From positions 248,001 through 312,000 of the forward strand of contig NZ_JARHUC010000001.1 of the NCBI RefSeq assembly GCF_029223255.1: a stretch of DNA of 64,000 nt, written 5' to 3'. Positions 16,163-26,465 of this stretch are shown here, in pieces (position 1 is the stretch's first letter; each line of letters opens with the position of its first letter). Both the position numbers and the translations under genes were made by a program. The notes beneath the pieces are model-generated. The model was not told the origin of the DNA. It saw nothing but the letters and a program-made list of their open reading frames with translations, and did not search any database. This DNA is from Albimonas marina (GTDB lineage Bacteria > Pseudomonadota > Alphaproteobacteria > Rhodobacterales > Rhodobacteraceae).

Positions 16163-16915
16163 CCGCGGAGTCGGCGATTTCGGGCTTCGGAGCGCCGGAG
16201 AGTGGCGTACGCCCGAGCATAGCTTCGCCATTCGCTCGACGCCATGGCATCTGAGCGCGACGGGCTGACTCGCGCGCCGTAGGGCGATTCGCCCCCGGCA
16301 GGGATGAAAGGCGGCCGGAACGCGTCGACAGGTTGCCGGAACCAACAACGCATATGCGGGGTCAGGAGCCCCCCGCAGGTCCGGCAGGAGACGCCACGCA
16401 GGACGCGTCCCGGCCGCAGATGGATGATCCGGTCGCGCGCGCCGGCCGGCGACGGTCCCGTCATGGGGTTGACGGTCGCCGCCAGGGCCCGATGGAGCGG
16501 AATACGGGGCTCTGGGGAAAGCCCTTCGTTCCTTCGCCGGCTGGGGAATCCCGGCGTCCATCCTGACGGGGTGGGGTGCCCCCGTCCGCCCCTTGCCGGT
16601 CGCGGTATGCAGTCCGGACCTGGCACGCAGTTCTTGTTAGGTTCGAACCCTTCTTCATGGTTGCGCCATGTCGCCCTTTCTAGGCGATCCGGGCGAAACC
16701 GAAATTCCCCCGAAATGGTGGGGGGTGGATTTGCAAGTGGTTGATTTCATTAAATGTGAACACAGTATGAACGTGAATCGCCCGCCGAATCGCGCTTCGG
16801 AGGGCCCTGAACGCCCCTCCGAGGACCCTGTCCAGCGACTCGCCCGCCGCACGAACACGCACGTGATTCGGCAACGATCCGCAGGATCAACGTCGCCTGA
16901 CCCCTGAAACGGAAA
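16163..16915. other. Gap upstream of luxR copy 2, no supported gene
   Basis: Roughly 750 bases without a credible gene. Short open frames lack ribosome sites and have random-looking composition. It contains the second copy (16475-16492) of an 18-base sequence also found at 14597-14614. An AT-rich patch at about 16690-16790 includes TTGATT and, 17 bases on, AGTATG, which could be a plus-strand promoter with no gene behind it. A GGTTCGAACCC string near 16641 recalls a tRNA T-loop but no tRNA folds around it. Confidence 0.5.
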
Positions 16916-16942
16916 CGCCCGGCGGACCAGGTCCGCCGGGCG
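16916..16942 (-). terminator. Terminator of ccrA
   Basis: CGCCCGGCGGAC (16916-16927) and GTCCGCCGGGCG (16931-16942) form a perfect 12-bp stem with a three-base loop. It is about 45 bases after the ccrA stop. On the minus strand the stem is followed by TTTCCGTTTC, a reasonable U-rich tail. Confidence 0.8.
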
Positions 16943-16986
16943 CGAAGGCTCGGGTCGGGGCGCGGGCGCGGGGCCCGCGGGCGGGC

Positions 16987-18279
16987 TCAGCCGCGCGAGG
17001 CCTCCAGCGCGTCCTCGAAGGTCCGCAGGCCGGTGGTCTTGGCGCTGACCAGCACGGACATGTTCCCCGGCTTGTGCTCGTTGCGCAGCATCTTCATGTG
17101 CGCCTCGGGGATCTCGTCCCAGGAGAAGACCTCGGACATGCAGGGGTCGAGACGACGCTCGAGCATCAGCTTGTTCGCCGCCGAGGCCTGCTTGAGGTTC
17201 GCGAAGTGCGAGCCCTGGACGCGCTTCTGGTGCATCCACAGGTAGCGGGCGTCCATGGTCAGGTTGTAGCCGGTGGTGCCGGCGCAGATCACGACCATGC
17301 CGCCGCGCTTCACCACGAAGACCGAAGCCGGGAAGGTGCTCTCGCCGGGGTGCTCGAACACCATGTCGACGTTGTTGCCCTTGCCGGTGATCTCCCAGAT
17401 CGCCGCGCCGAACTTGCGGACCTCCTTGAACCAGGCCTTGTACTCGTCCGAGTTCACGGTCGGCATCTGGCCCCAGCAGTTGAAGTCCTTGCGGTTCAGA
17501 ACGCCCTTGGCGCCCAGGTCCAGCACGAACTGCCGCTTGCTCTCATCCGAGATCACGCCGATGGCGTTGGCGCCGGCGGTGTTGATCAGCTGGATCGCGT
17601 AGGACCCCAGGCCGCCCGAGGCGCCCCAGACCAGCACGTTGTCGCCGGGCTTGAGGATGTGCGGACGGTGGCCGAACAGCATCCGGTAGGCGGTGGCGAG
17701 CGTCAGCGTGTAGCAGGCCGACTCCTCCCAGGTCAGGTGCTGGGGCCGCGCCATCAGCTGCTGCGACTGCACCCGGCAGAACTGGGCGAAGGAGCCGTCC
17801 GGCGTCTCGTAGCCCCAGATGCGCTGGGTGGGCGAGAACATCGGATCGCCGCCGTTGCACTCCTCGTCGTCGCCGTCGTCCTGGTTGCAATGCACCACGA
17901 CCTGGTCGCCGACCTTCCAGCGCTTCACCTTGTCCCCGACCGCCCAGACGATGCCCGAGGCGTCCGAGCCGGCGACGTGGAAGTCCGCCTTGTGGACGTC
18001 GAAGGGCGAGATCGGGGTGCCCAGCGAGGCCCAGACGCCGTTGTAGTTGACGCCCGCGGCCATCACGAAGATCAGCACCTCGTTGGAGTCGAGCTTCGGC
18101 GTCTCGACCACCTCGCACTGCATGGCGGTGTTGGGGTTCCCGTGACGCTCGCGCCGGATCGCCCAGGCGTACATCTTCGCGGGCACGTGCCCGAGCGGCG
18201 GGATCTCCCCCACTTCGTAGAGGTCCTTAACGGGGGCCTCGTAATCGGTGATCGTCTCGGGGGCGTCGAGCGGGGCCAT
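16987..18279 (-). CDS. ccrA: Crotonyl-CoA carboxylase/reductase
   Basis: Key enzyme of the ethylmalonyl-CoA pathway: reductive carboxylation of crotonyl-CoA to ethylmalonyl-CoA with NADPH and CO2. A 430-residue medium-chain dehydrogenase/reductase. It has the nucleotide-binding WGASGGLGSYAIQL stretch, the characteristic insertion HCNQDDGDDEECNGGDPMF, and the FEHPGESTFPASVFVV segment typical of Ccr. The ATG at 18279 follows AAGGAG at good spacing. It is divergent from ecm across a 399-bp shared control region and has its own terminator. The pathway allows growth on acetate and other C2 compounds without the glyoxylate shunt. Confidence 0.96.
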   Translation of the reverse strand: MAPLDAPETITDYEAPVKDLYEVGEIPPLGHVPAKMYAWAIRRERHGNPNTAMQCEVVETPKLDSNEVLIFVMAAGVNYNGVWASLGTPISPFDVHKADFHVAGSDASGIVWAVGDKVKRWKVGDQVVVHCNQDDGDDEECNGGDPMFSPTQRIWGYETPDGSFAQFCRVQSQQLMARPQHLTWEESACYTLTLATAYRMLFGHRPHILKPGDNVLVWGASGGLGSYAIQLINTAGANAIGVISDESKRQFVLDLGAKGVLNRKDFNCWGQMPTVNSDEYKAWFKEVRKFGAAIWEITGKGNNVDMVFEHPGESTFPASVFVVKRGGMVVICAGTTGYNLTMDARYLWMHQKRVQGSHFANLKQASAANKLMLERRLDPCMSEVFSWDEIPEAHMKMLRNEHKPGNMSVLVSAKTTGLRTFEDALEASRG

Positions 18280-18678
18280 GTGCGGTCTCCTTGGCGCGTG
18301 GCGAGCGGGGCGCGAAAAACGGTCGCGCAAGATTGTTGCGGATTTTGGGCCGCGGCGATGCATGACATTGCTCGCGCGTCTGCGCAACCCCCGCAATGCG
18401 ACGTTGGTGTGCAGTGCATCATTCTGCGCGTTTCGAGGGGGTTTGGCGACGGAATTCGGGGCGGACGGACGCGCGCGTCACCGGGGCGAAGCCTTTGAGG
18501 TCATTCTCCTTGCCAGCCGACAGATTCGTCCGCCCGGGCGCCCGGCGTGGCCTCGACGACGCGAAATGACGCGCCATAATGTTTCAGGCCTGCCACCCCT
18601 TGCGCAATTTCATGTCGCATGACATTTGCGCGGCAGCGCAGCAGAATGCCCGGAATCGCCCAGTCTCGGAGGCCCGAC
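18280..18678. promoter_or_regulatory. Shared control region between ccrA and ecm
   Basis: 399 bases between two divergent ethylmalonyl-CoA pathway genes, with no gene of its own. A dyad GCGCAA-gattg-TTGCG(g) lies at 18325-18341, about 46 bases before the ccrA ATG. Further GCGCAA/TTGCGC half-sites are at 18382-18387, 18600-18607 (TTGCGCAA) and 18626-18631, the last two just ahead of ecm. The same dyad in perfect form lies upstream of ilvD. Confidence 0.55.
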
Positions 18679-20646
18679 ATGACCGCCAAGGATCGCCCCT
18701 GGATCTTCCGCACCTACGCGGGCCATTCCACCGCCGCGGCGTCCAACGCGCTCTACCGCTCGAACCTGGCGAAGGGGCAGACCGGCCTCTCGGTCGCCTT
18801 CGACCTGCCGACCCAGACCGGCTACGACAGCGACCATGCGCTGGCCCGCGGCGAGGTCGGCAAGGTCGGCGTTCCGGTCAGCCATATCGGCGACATGCGC
18901 GCCCTGTTCGACGCCATCCCGCTCGAGCAGATGAACACCTCGATGACGATCAACGCCACCGCCGCCTGGCTGCTGGCGCTCTACATCGCCGTGGCCGAGG
19001 AGCAGGGGGCCGACGTCTCCAAGCTCCAGGGCACGGTGCAGAACGACATCATCAAGGAATACCTCTCGCGCGGCACCTACGTGTTCCCGCCCGCGCCCAG
19101 CCTGCGGCTGATCGGCGACATCGCCGCCTACACCTACCGCGAGGTTCCCAAGTGGAACCCGATGAACGTGTGCAGCTACCACCTGCAGGAGGCCGGCGCG
19201 ACGCCGGCGCAGGAGCTGGCCTATGCGCTCGCCACCGGCATCGCGGTGCTGGACACGGTGAAGGCGCAGGGCGCCGTTTCGGACGAGGATTTCCCCAAGG
19301 TCGTCGGCCGCATCAGCTTCTTCGTCAACGCCGGCATCAAGTTCGTCGCCGAGATCTGCAAGATGCGCGCGTTCACCGACCTGTGGGACGAGATCTGCGC
19401 CGAGCGCTACGGGGTGGAGGAGGAGAAGTTCCGCCGCTTCCGCTACGGCGTGCAGGTGAACTCGCTGGGCCTGACCGAGCAGCAGCCCGAGAACAACGTC
19501 TACCGCATCCTGCTCGAGATGCTGGCGGTCACGCTCTCCAAGAAGGCCCGCGCCCGCGCCGTGCAGCTGCCGGCCTGGAACGAGGCGCTCGGCCTACCCC
19601 GCCCCTGGGACCAGCAGTGGTCCCTGCGCATGCAGCAGATCCTGGCCTATGAGACCGACCTGCTGGAATACGACGACCTCTTCGACGGCAACCCCGCCGT
19701 GCAGCGCAAGGTCGACGAGCTGAAGGAGCTGGCCCGCGCCGAGCTCGCCAAGATCGACGACATGGGCGGCGCCGTGCAGGCCATCGACTACATGAAGGCG
19801 CAGCTGGTGGAGGCGAACTCCGCCCGCCTGCGCGCCATCGAGGCCGGCGAGACCGTCGTGGTCGGCGTCAACAAGTTCACCTCGACCGAGCCGTCCCCCC
19901 TCGTCTCCGCCGACGGCGGCATTCTGGTGGTGGACCACGGTGTCGAGGCCGCCCAGGTCGACGCCCTGAAGGCCTGGCGCGAGGGCCGCGACCAGGCCGC
20001 CGTCGATGCGGCGCTTGCGGACCTGAAGGCCGCCGCCTCCGAGGGCCGCAACATCATGCCCCCCTCGATCGCCGCCGCGAAGGCCGGCGTCACGACCGGC
20101 GAGTGGGGCGCCGCCATGCGCGAGGTCTTCGGCGAGTACCGCGCCCCCACCGGCGTCGCGAAGTCCGCCGCCGACAACGTACAGGGCCTCGAGACGGTGC
20201 GCGAGGCGGTCGAGGCGGTCTCCTCCCGCATGGGCCGCCGCCTGAAGTTCCTGGTGGGCAAGCCGGGCCTCGACGGCCACTCCAACGGCGCCGAGCAGAT
20301 CGCCGTGCGCGCCCGCGACTGCGGGATGGAGGTGGTCTACGAGGGCATCCGCCTGACCCCCGCCCAGATCGTCAACGCGGCGCTCGAGGAATCCGCCCAC
20401 GTCGTCGGCCTCTCGATCCTCTCCGGCTCGCACCTGCCGCTGGTGAAGGAGGTGGTCGACCGGATGAAGGCCTCCGGCCTCGACGACGTCCCCCTGGTGG
20501 TCGGCGGGATCATCCCCGAGAGCGACGCCACCGAGCTGCGCGCCTACGGCGTGGCCCGGGTCTACACGCCCAAGGACTTCGAGCTGAACAAGATCATGAC
20601 CGACATCGTCGACCTGGTCGCCGCCGAAAGCGCCGAGGCGGCCTGA
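18679..20646 (+). CDS. ecm: Ethylmalonyl-CoA mutase, coenzyme B12-dependent
   Basis: A 655-residue adenosylcobalamin mutase that converts ethylmalonyl-CoA to methylsuccinyl-CoA. The N-terminal barrel has the mutase signature (FDLPTQTGYDSDHALARGEV and QMNTSMTINATAAW). The C-terminal cobalamin domain (about 520-650) has the base-off B12 motif Asp-x-His-x-x-Gly in GLDGHSNG, then LSILSGSH and VVGGIIP. Length and single-chain form match Ecm, and the ccrA neighbour separates it from methylmalonyl-CoA mutase. The ATG at 18679 has GGAGG just upstream; earlier in-frame ATGs lack one. Confidence 0.94.
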   Translation: MTAKDRPWIFRTYAGHSTAAASNALYRSNLAKGQTGLSVAFDLPTQTGYDSDHALARGEVGKVGVPVSHIGDMRALFDAIPLEQMNTSMTINATAAWLLALYIAVAEEQGADVSKLQGTVQNDIIKEYLSRGTYVFPPAPSLRLIGDIAAYTYREVPKWNPMNVCSYHLQEAGATPAQELAYALATGIAVLDTVKAQGAVSDEDFPKVVGRISFFVNAGIKFVAEICKMRAFTDLWDEICAERYGVEEEKFRRFRYGVQVNSLGLTEQQPENNVYRILLEMLAVTLSKKARARAVQLPAWNEALGLPRPWDQQWSLRMQQILAYETDLLEYDDLFDGNPAVQRKVDELKELARAELAKIDDMGGAVQAIDYMKAQLVEANSARLRAIEAGETVVVGVNKFTSTEPSPLVSADGGILVVDHGVEAAQVDALKAWREGRDQAAVDAALADLKAAASEGRNIMPPSIAAAKAGVTTGEWGAAMREVFGEYRAPTGVAKSAADNVQGLETVREAVEAVSSRMGRRLKFLVGKPGLDGHSNGAEQIAVRARDCGMEVVYEGIRLTPAQIVNAALEESAHVVGLSILSGSHLPLVKEVVDRMKASGLDDVPLVVGGIIPESDATELRAYGVARVYTPKDFELNKIMTDIVDLVAAESAEAA

Positions 20647-20684
20647 GGGCACAGGGGCCGCCCCGCGGGCGGCCCCCTCTCGCC

Positions 20685-21563
<879 letters not shown>

Positions 21564-21643
21564 GCGTGAACGGGCCGGCGCCGGACGTCTCAGAGCTACC
21601 GCCGCCGCCCGCGCCGCGCAACCGCCGCCGGACGCAGGGCGCG

Positions 21644-22441
21644 TCAGAGCCGCGCCAAAAGCTCCGCCTTCTTGGCCGCGAACTCGTCCTCGGACAGCGC
21701 GCCCGCGTCGCGCAGCTTCGCGAGGCGCCCGATGGTGTCGAGGATGTCGTCCACCGCGCCCTGCGAGGGCCCGGCCGACTGGCTCGGCGCAGGCTCGGGC
21801 CGGTAGGCGGGCGCCGGCTCGAAGCTCCGCGCCGGCGGCTCCCAGGCCGGCTGCGGCGCGGGCTGCGCCGAGCCGCTTCCCTCGGCCAGCGGGAAGGTCG
21901 ACAGCGCGAACTGCCCGTACTGGCTGGAGACCGAGACGCCCATGAACGGATCGCCCGGCCCCGACTGCTGCTGGCTGAAGCCGCCGATATGATGGTCGCC
22001 GGTGTCGAGCAGCACCACCGGACGCCCGTCGCCGAAATCGAAGGCCAGCCGTCGCGCCTGCGGGAAATAGGCGTAGCGCGCCTGGTTCTGGCCGCCGCTC
22101 GAGGCGGGCTGGCCCAGCCAGTCCGGCCACCACCCCGCCGAGCCGCCGCCGAAGGCCTGCGGCTGCTCGAAGTAAGGGGTGAAGGCCATGCCGCCCGACA
22201 GCTCCCCGCACAGGTTCTGCACGGTGTTCTGCAGGCCATGGTTGAACATGTCACCGACCATGGTCATGCCGCCGGCCATCCACTGGCCCGAGCCGCCCAG
22301 CTCCGGCACGTTGAACTGCGCCATGGTCCCGCCGCCGTTGGCGACGGCGCGGGCCATGTGCTCGACGGCGGCTTCCGACAGTCCGTAGCGTCGCGAAAGG
22401 TCGCCGATGGCGGCGCGGCCGGCGGCGGTCAGGTTCGACAT
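21644..22441 (-). CDS. SHOCT-domain protein of unknown function
   Basis: A 265-residue protein with a recognisable C-terminal SHOCT module (about 230-265: ILDTIGRLAKLRDAGALSEDEFAAKKAELL), a short helical segment found at the ends of many bacterial proteins. The N-terminus (LTAAGRAAIGDLSRRYGLSEAAVEHM) looks like a small helical domain. The middle is glycine/glutamine-rich with a beta-like stretch (AFDFGDGRPVVLLDTGDHHIGG) and a proline-rich linker. AGGAGG precedes the ATG. No signal peptide. Function unknown. Confidence 0.75.
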   Translation of the reverse strand: MSNLTAAGRAAIGDLSRRYGLSEAAVEHMARAVANGGGTMAQFNVPELGGSGQWMAGGMTMVGDMFNHGLQNTVQNLCGELSGGMAFTPYFEQPQAFGGGSAGWWPDWLGQPASSGGQNQARYAYFPQARRLAFDFGDGRPVVLLDTGDHHIGGFSQQQSGPGDPFMGVSVSSQYGQFALSTFPLAEGSGSAQPAPQPAWEPPARSFEPAPAYRPEPAPSQSAGPSQGAVDDILDTIGRLAKLRDAGALSEDEFAAKKAELLARL

Positions 22442-22563
22442 CGGAACCTCCTGAAGGGGGGACGCGGGGGGAATGCGTTCGCCTTCGTGCTCAAGGATGA
22501 GCGACCCGGAGTCAACCGCCCCTCGCGATCACGCGCCCGGCATGGGGGCGGCCGGGCGGGCGA

Positions 22564-22585
22564 CGCCGGGGGCGCAGCCCCGGCG
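22564..22585 (-). terminator. Hairpin after ilvD
   Basis: CGCCGGGG (22564-22571) pairs with CCCCGGCG (22578-22585) around a six-base loop, about 20 bases beyond the ilvD stop. No U-tract follows, so it may act by another route or be a simple 3'-end hairpin. Confidence 0.4.
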
Positions 22586-22606
22586 AGTCCCGTCCGGCCG
22601 CGGCCC

Positions 22607-24436
22607 TTACAGCTTGCGCACGGCGCCCTGCGCGGCCGAGGTGGTCAGCGCGGCATAGGCCTTCAGCGCCGTCGTGACCTTGCGCTTGCGCGGCTTCGCC
22701 GGGGTCCAGCCCGAGGCCTCCTTGGCTGCGCGCCGCTCGGCCAGCACCGCGTCCTCGACGGCGAGGCGGATCGAGCGCTCGGGGATGTCGATCTCGATCA
22801 GATCGCCCTCCTCGACCAGCCCGATGGTCCCGCCCTCGGCCGCCTCCGGGCTGACATGCCCGATCGAGAGCCCCGAGGAGCCGCCCGAAAACCGCCCGTC
22901 GGTGACCAGCGCGCAGGCTTTGCCCAGGCCCTTCGATTTCAGGTAGGAGGTCGGATACAGCATCTCCTGCATCCCCGGCCCGCCGCGCGGCCCCTCGTAG
23001 CGGATCAGCACCACGTCGCCGGGGTGCACCTTGTTGGTGAGGATCGCCGAGACCGCGTCGTCCTGGCTCTCGAAGATCCGCGCGGGGCCCGAGAACTTCA
23101 GGATGCTCTCGTCCACGCCCGCGGTCTTCACGATGCAGCCGTCCTCGGCGAGGTTGCCGTAGAGCACCGCGAGCCCGCCGTCCTTCGAGAAGGCGTGCTC
23201 CGCGTCGCGGATCACCCCGCCCTCGCGGTCGAGGTCCACGTCGTCCCAGCGCCGGTCCTGGCTGAAGGCGGTCTGCGTGGGCACGCCGCCGGGCGCCGCG
23301 CGATAGAAGTCGTGCACCGCCTCGGACCTGGTGCGCGCGACGTCCCAGCGCTCGAGCGCATCCTTCATGGTGGCGGAGTGAATGGTGGGCGAGGAGGCGT
23401 CGATCAGCCCCGCCTTCTCCAGCTCGCCCAGGATCGCCATGATGCCGCCGGCGCGGTGCACGTCCTCCATGTGGACGTCGTTCTTGGCGGGCGCGACCTT
23501 GCACAGCACCGGAACCCGGCGCGACAGCCGGTCGATGTCGGCCATGGTGAAGTCCACCTCGCCCTCATGCGCCGCGGCCAGCAGGTGCAGCACCGTGTTG
23601 GTCGAGCCGCCCATGGCGATGTCGAGCGTCATCGCGTTCTCGAACGCCGCGAAGGAGGCGATGGAGCGCGGCAGCACCGCCGCGTCGTCGCCCTCGTAGT
23701 AGCGCTTGGCGAGGTCCACGATCAGATGCCCCGCCTCGACGAACAGCCGCTTGCGGTCGGCATGGGTCGCGAGCGTCGAGCCGTTGCCCGGCAGCGACAG
23801 CCCCAGCGCCTCGGTCAGGCAGTTCATCGAGTTGGCGGTGAACATGCCCGAGCAGGAGCCGCAGGTCGGGCAGGCCGACCGCTCGATCACCTTCACGTCC
23901 TCCTCGGAGACGCTGTCGTCCGCCGCCGCCACCATCGCGTCGACGAGGTCCAGCGCCTGGGTCTTGCCGTTCAGCACGACCTTGCCGGCCTCCATCGGGC
24001 CGCCGGAGACGAAGACGACCGGGATGTTCAGGCGCAGCGCGGCCATCAGCATGCCGGGGGTGATCTTGTCGCAATTCGAGATGCAGACCATGGCGTCCGC
24101 GCAATGCGCGTTGACCATGTATTCCACGCTGTCGGCGATCAGCTCGCGCGAGGGCAGGGAATAGAGCATCCCGTCGTGGCCCATGGCGATGCCGTCGTCC
24201 ACGGCGATGGTGTTGAACTCCTTGGCGACCCCGCCCGCGGCCTCGACCTCGCGCGCGACGAGCTGGCCCAGGTCCTTCAGGTGCACGTGGCCCGGCACGA
24301 ACTGGGTGAAGGAGTTGACGATGGCGATGATCGGCTTGCCGAAATCGTCGTCCTTCATGCCGGTGGCGCGCCACAGGCCGCGGGCGCCGGCCATGTTGCG
24401 GCCGTGAGTGGTGGTGCGGGAGCGATAGGCGGGCAT
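22607..24436 (-). CDS. ilvD: Dihydroxy-acid dehydratase
   Basis: A 609-residue Fe-S dehydratase of valine, isoleucine and leucine synthesis; it turns 2,3-dihydroxy acids into 2-keto acids. Cluster cysteines are in [10 protein letters not shown] and [18 protein letters not shown]. The substrate/magnesium segments [10 protein letters not shown] and [10 protein letters not shown] are present. Length is normal. A perfect GCGCAA-N5-TTGCGC dyad lies about 117 bases upstream of the ATG, in the gap after the MATE gene, and also occurs (one mismatch) before ccrA. Confidence 0.96.
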   Translation of the reverse strand: MPAYRSRTTTHGRNMAGARGLWRATGMKDDDFGKPIIAIVNSFTQFVPGHVHLKDLGQLVAREVEAAGGVAKEFNTIAVDDGIAMGHDGMLYSLPSRELIADSVEYMVNAHCADAMVCISNCDKITPGMLMAALRLNIPVVFVSGGPMEAGKVVLNGKTQALDLVDAMVAAADDSVSEEDVKVIERSACPTCGSCSGMFTANSMNCLTEALGLSLPGNGSTLATHADRKRLFVEAGHLIVDLAKRYYEGDDAAVLPRSIASFAAFENAMTLDIAMGGSTNTVLHLLAAAHEGEVDFTMADIDRLSRRVPVLCKVAPAKNDVHMEDVHRAGGIMAILGELEKAGLIDASSPTIHSATMKDALERWDVARTRSEAVHDFYRAAPGGVPTQTAFSQDRRWDDVDLDREGGVIRDAEHAFSKDGGLAVLYGNLAEDGCIVKTAGVDESILKFSGPARIFESQDDAVSAILTNKVHPGDVVLIRYEGPRGGPGMQEMLYPTSYLKSKGLGKACALVTDGRFSGGSSGLSIGHVSPEAAEGGTIGLVEEGDLIEIDIPERSIRLAVEDAVLAERRAAKEASGWTPAKPRKRKVTTALKAYAALTTSAAQGAVRKL

Positions 24437-24544
24437 GGGCGGGTCCCTGGCGGCGTCGGCTGACTGAACTGCCGGCCGGTCCTAGCGCAGCCGCGCGCCC
24501 TTGTCCAAGCCCCGCGGAACTTTTGCGCCGCAGCATCGTCGCTT

Positions 24545-24561
24545 GCGCAACAATCTTGCGC
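24545..24561. promoter_or_regulatory. GCGCAA-N5-TTGCGC dyad upstream of ilvD
   Basis: Perfect 6-bp inverted repeat with a five-base spacer, centred about 117 bases before the ilvD ATG. Sixteen of its bases are identical, in opposite orientation, to a site 46 bases before ccrA. Candidate operator for an unidentified regulator. Confidence 0.5.
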
Positions 24562-24605
24562 AGGAAGGCGGGAGGGCGAGGCCTCGCCTCCCCGCAGGCC
24601 GCAAT

Positions 24606-25964
24606 TCAATGCGTCGCGCGCGCCCCCGCCGCCGCGCGTTCCAGCGCCGGATAACGCAGGAACAGGGTCACGCCGCGGGCCACGAAGAAGACCATCAGCG
24701 CCGCCCACAGCCCGTGCGCGCCCAGCAGCGACGTCAGCACCCACCAGGCCGCCAGGTAGACCGCCAGCGACCAGGCCATGGCGTTGCGCATGTCGCGCGA
24801 GCGGGTGGCCCCGATGAAGATCCCGTCCAGCATGAAGGCCGGCAGCCCCACCACCGGCGCCAGCGCGCACCACGGCAGGAAGGCGCGGGCGGCGGCGCGG
24901 ACCTCCTCGGAGGTGGTCATCAGGTCGATGATCGCCCCGCCCGCGAGCAGGAACACCGCCGCCAGCGCCGCCACGCAGCCCAGGCCCCAGGCCGAGCTCA
25001 TGATCGAGGCGCGCCGAAGCTCCCCCGGCCTGCGCCCGCCGAAGGCCGCGCCCACCAGCGCCTCGGCCGCGAAGGCGAAGCCGTCGAGCGCGAAGGCCGA
25101 GATCTCCAGGAACTGCATCAGCACCTGGTTCGCCGCCAGCGGCACGTCGCCATGGTCGGCCGAGCGGAACATGAAGAAGGCGAAGCCGAACTGCAGCATC
25201 AGGGAGCGCAGCAGGATGTCCCCGTTCACCTGCGCCATGCGCTTCAGGCGGGCGGGGTCGAAGACCCGCGCGACATCCTTCCACTGGTCGCCGCCGAAGG
25301 CCTCGCGGCACAGCCACAGGCCCAGCGCGGCGCCGGTGACCTCGGCGATCAGCGTGGCGACGGCCACGCCCTCGACCCCCCAGCCGAGGCCGAGGACGAA
25401 CCACAGGTCGAGCACCACGTTGACCGCGTTCATCGCGAGCTGGAGGGTCATCACCCCTCGCGTCCGCTCCATCGCGATCAGCCAGCCGTTCAGGGCGAAG
25501 ACCCCGATGGCGAAGGGCGCGCCCCAGACCCGGATCGCGAGGTATTCGCGCGCCAGCGTCTCCACCTCGGCCGAGGCGGGCGACATCTGGAAGGCGAACC
25601 AGAACAGCGGGACCTGCAGGGCGATGAAGGCCAGCCCCGCCGCGCCCGCGATCATCAGCGCGCGCATCAGGATCGCGCCGGTCTCGGCCTCGTCGCCCGC
25701 CCCGCGGGCCTGGGCGACGAGCCCGGTGGTGCCCATCCGCAGGAAGCCGAAGATCCAGTAGACGAAGGCGAGGATGATCGCCCCCATGCCCACCGCCCCG
25801 ATCGGCTGGGGCAGGCCCAGCTGGCCGACCACGCCCGTGTCCACCGCGCCCAGGATCGGCACGGTGGCGTTCGAGATCATGATCGGGATCGCGATGCGCA
25901 GGACCCGTCGGTGGGTCAGCGGCGGCGGCGCCTCCCCCGAATGCGCGGCGGAGGCGTCGGCCAC
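24606..25964 (-). CDS. MATE family multidrug/toxin efflux transporter (DinF/NorM-like)
   Basis: A 452-residue integral membrane protein with about twelve hydrophobic segments. The paired MATE pattern is visible: IPIMISNATVPILGAVDTGVVG near the start and AANQVLMQFLEISAFALDGFAFAAEALVG in the second half. These antiporters export cationic compounds with proton or sodium import. The DinF branch is suggested by the VDTAVVG-like motif. The start is a GTG at 25964 directly abutting the stop of the upstream thioesterase, so the three genes on this strand form an operon. Confidence 0.88.
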   Translation of the reverse strand: MADASAAHSGEAPPPLTHRRVLRIAIPIMISNATVPILGAVDTGVVGQLGLPQPIGAVGMGAIILAFVYWIFGFLRMGTTGLVAQARGAGDEAETGAILMRALMIAGAAGLAFIALQVPLFWFAFQMSPASAEVETLAREYLAIRVWGAPFAIGVFALNGWLIAMERTRGVMTLQLAMNAVNVVLDLWFVLGLGWGVEGVAVATLIAEVTGAALGLWLCREAFGGDQWKDVARVFDPARLKRMAQVNGDILLRSLMLQFGFAFFMFRSADHGDVPLAANQVLMQFLEISAFALDGFAFAAEALVGAAFGGRRPGELRRASIMSSAWGLGCVAALAAVFLLAGGAIIDLMTTSEEVRAAARAFLPWCALAPVVGLPAFMLDGIFIGATRSRDMRNAMAWSLAVYLAAWWVLTSLLGAHGLWAALMVFFVARGVTLFLRYPALERAAAGARATH

Positions 25965-26465
25965 TCAGTCCTCCGGCATCAGGAAATGGCCCACGGCGGA
26001 GATGAAGGGGCGCGAGCGCTCCTCCTGCCAGGCCTCGACCGAGACGGAGGCGTAGCGCCGCCCCGCCCGCCGGATCGTGGCGCGCGCATAGCTGTCGCGG
26101 GCGCCGCCGGCGCGCATGTAGTCCAGACTGAAGTCGATGGTCTTGGGCAGGGTCGGGTATTCGCCGCGGGCGATGGCCTCGGCCGGCTCGCCGCCGGCCT
26201 CCATCATCTCCCACACGCGGGTCCAGCCCAGGGTGACCTGGGCGGTGATCTCGAGGAAGGCGCCCGTGGCGCCGCCGTGCAGGGCGCCCAGGACCGGGTT
26301 GCCGATCAGCTTCTCCTGGTAGGTCAGCCTCGCGGTCAGCTCGTCGCCCAGCCGCTCGAAGCCGACGCCCAGCTCGTTGACGAAGGGGACCGCATGGCTC
26401 AGCCCCGCCAGCGCCGCGTCGCGGCGCGCCTCGACCACGTGGGCCGGCTCGCGCTTGGCCGCCAT
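25965..26465 (-). CDS. PaaI-type hotdog-fold thioesterase
   Basis: A 166-residue member of the hotdog thioesterase superfamily. The PaaI signature is visible in NPVLGALHGGATGAFLEI, where the conserved HGG loop opens the long helix, and in DFSLDYMRAGG. The likely role is hydrolysis of a medium-chain or aromatic acyl-CoA. I took the ATG at 26465 (TGATG overlap with the gene before it); a GTG one codon earlier is possible. It sits beside a second thioesterase with the same domain, probably an old tandem duplication. Confidence 0.8.
   Translation of the reverse strand: MAAKREPAHVVEARRDAALAGLSHAVPFVNELGVGFERLGDELTARLTYQEKLIGNPVLGALHGGATGAFLEITAQVTLGWTRVWEMMEAGGEPAEAIARGEYPTLPKTIDFSLDYMRAGGARDSYARATIRRAGRRYASVSVEAWQEERSRPFISAVGHFLMPED

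Noticed and set aside
16630-16660. GGTTCGAACCC resembling a tRNA T-arm
   Set aside because: The flanking bases do not pair into a T-stem, acceptor stem or anticodon arm, so no tRNA can be folded.
16668-16907. A 79-codon open frame in the AT-rich patch before ccrA's terminator
   Set aside because: No ribosome site, no conserved-looking segment, and it runs into the terminator hairpin.
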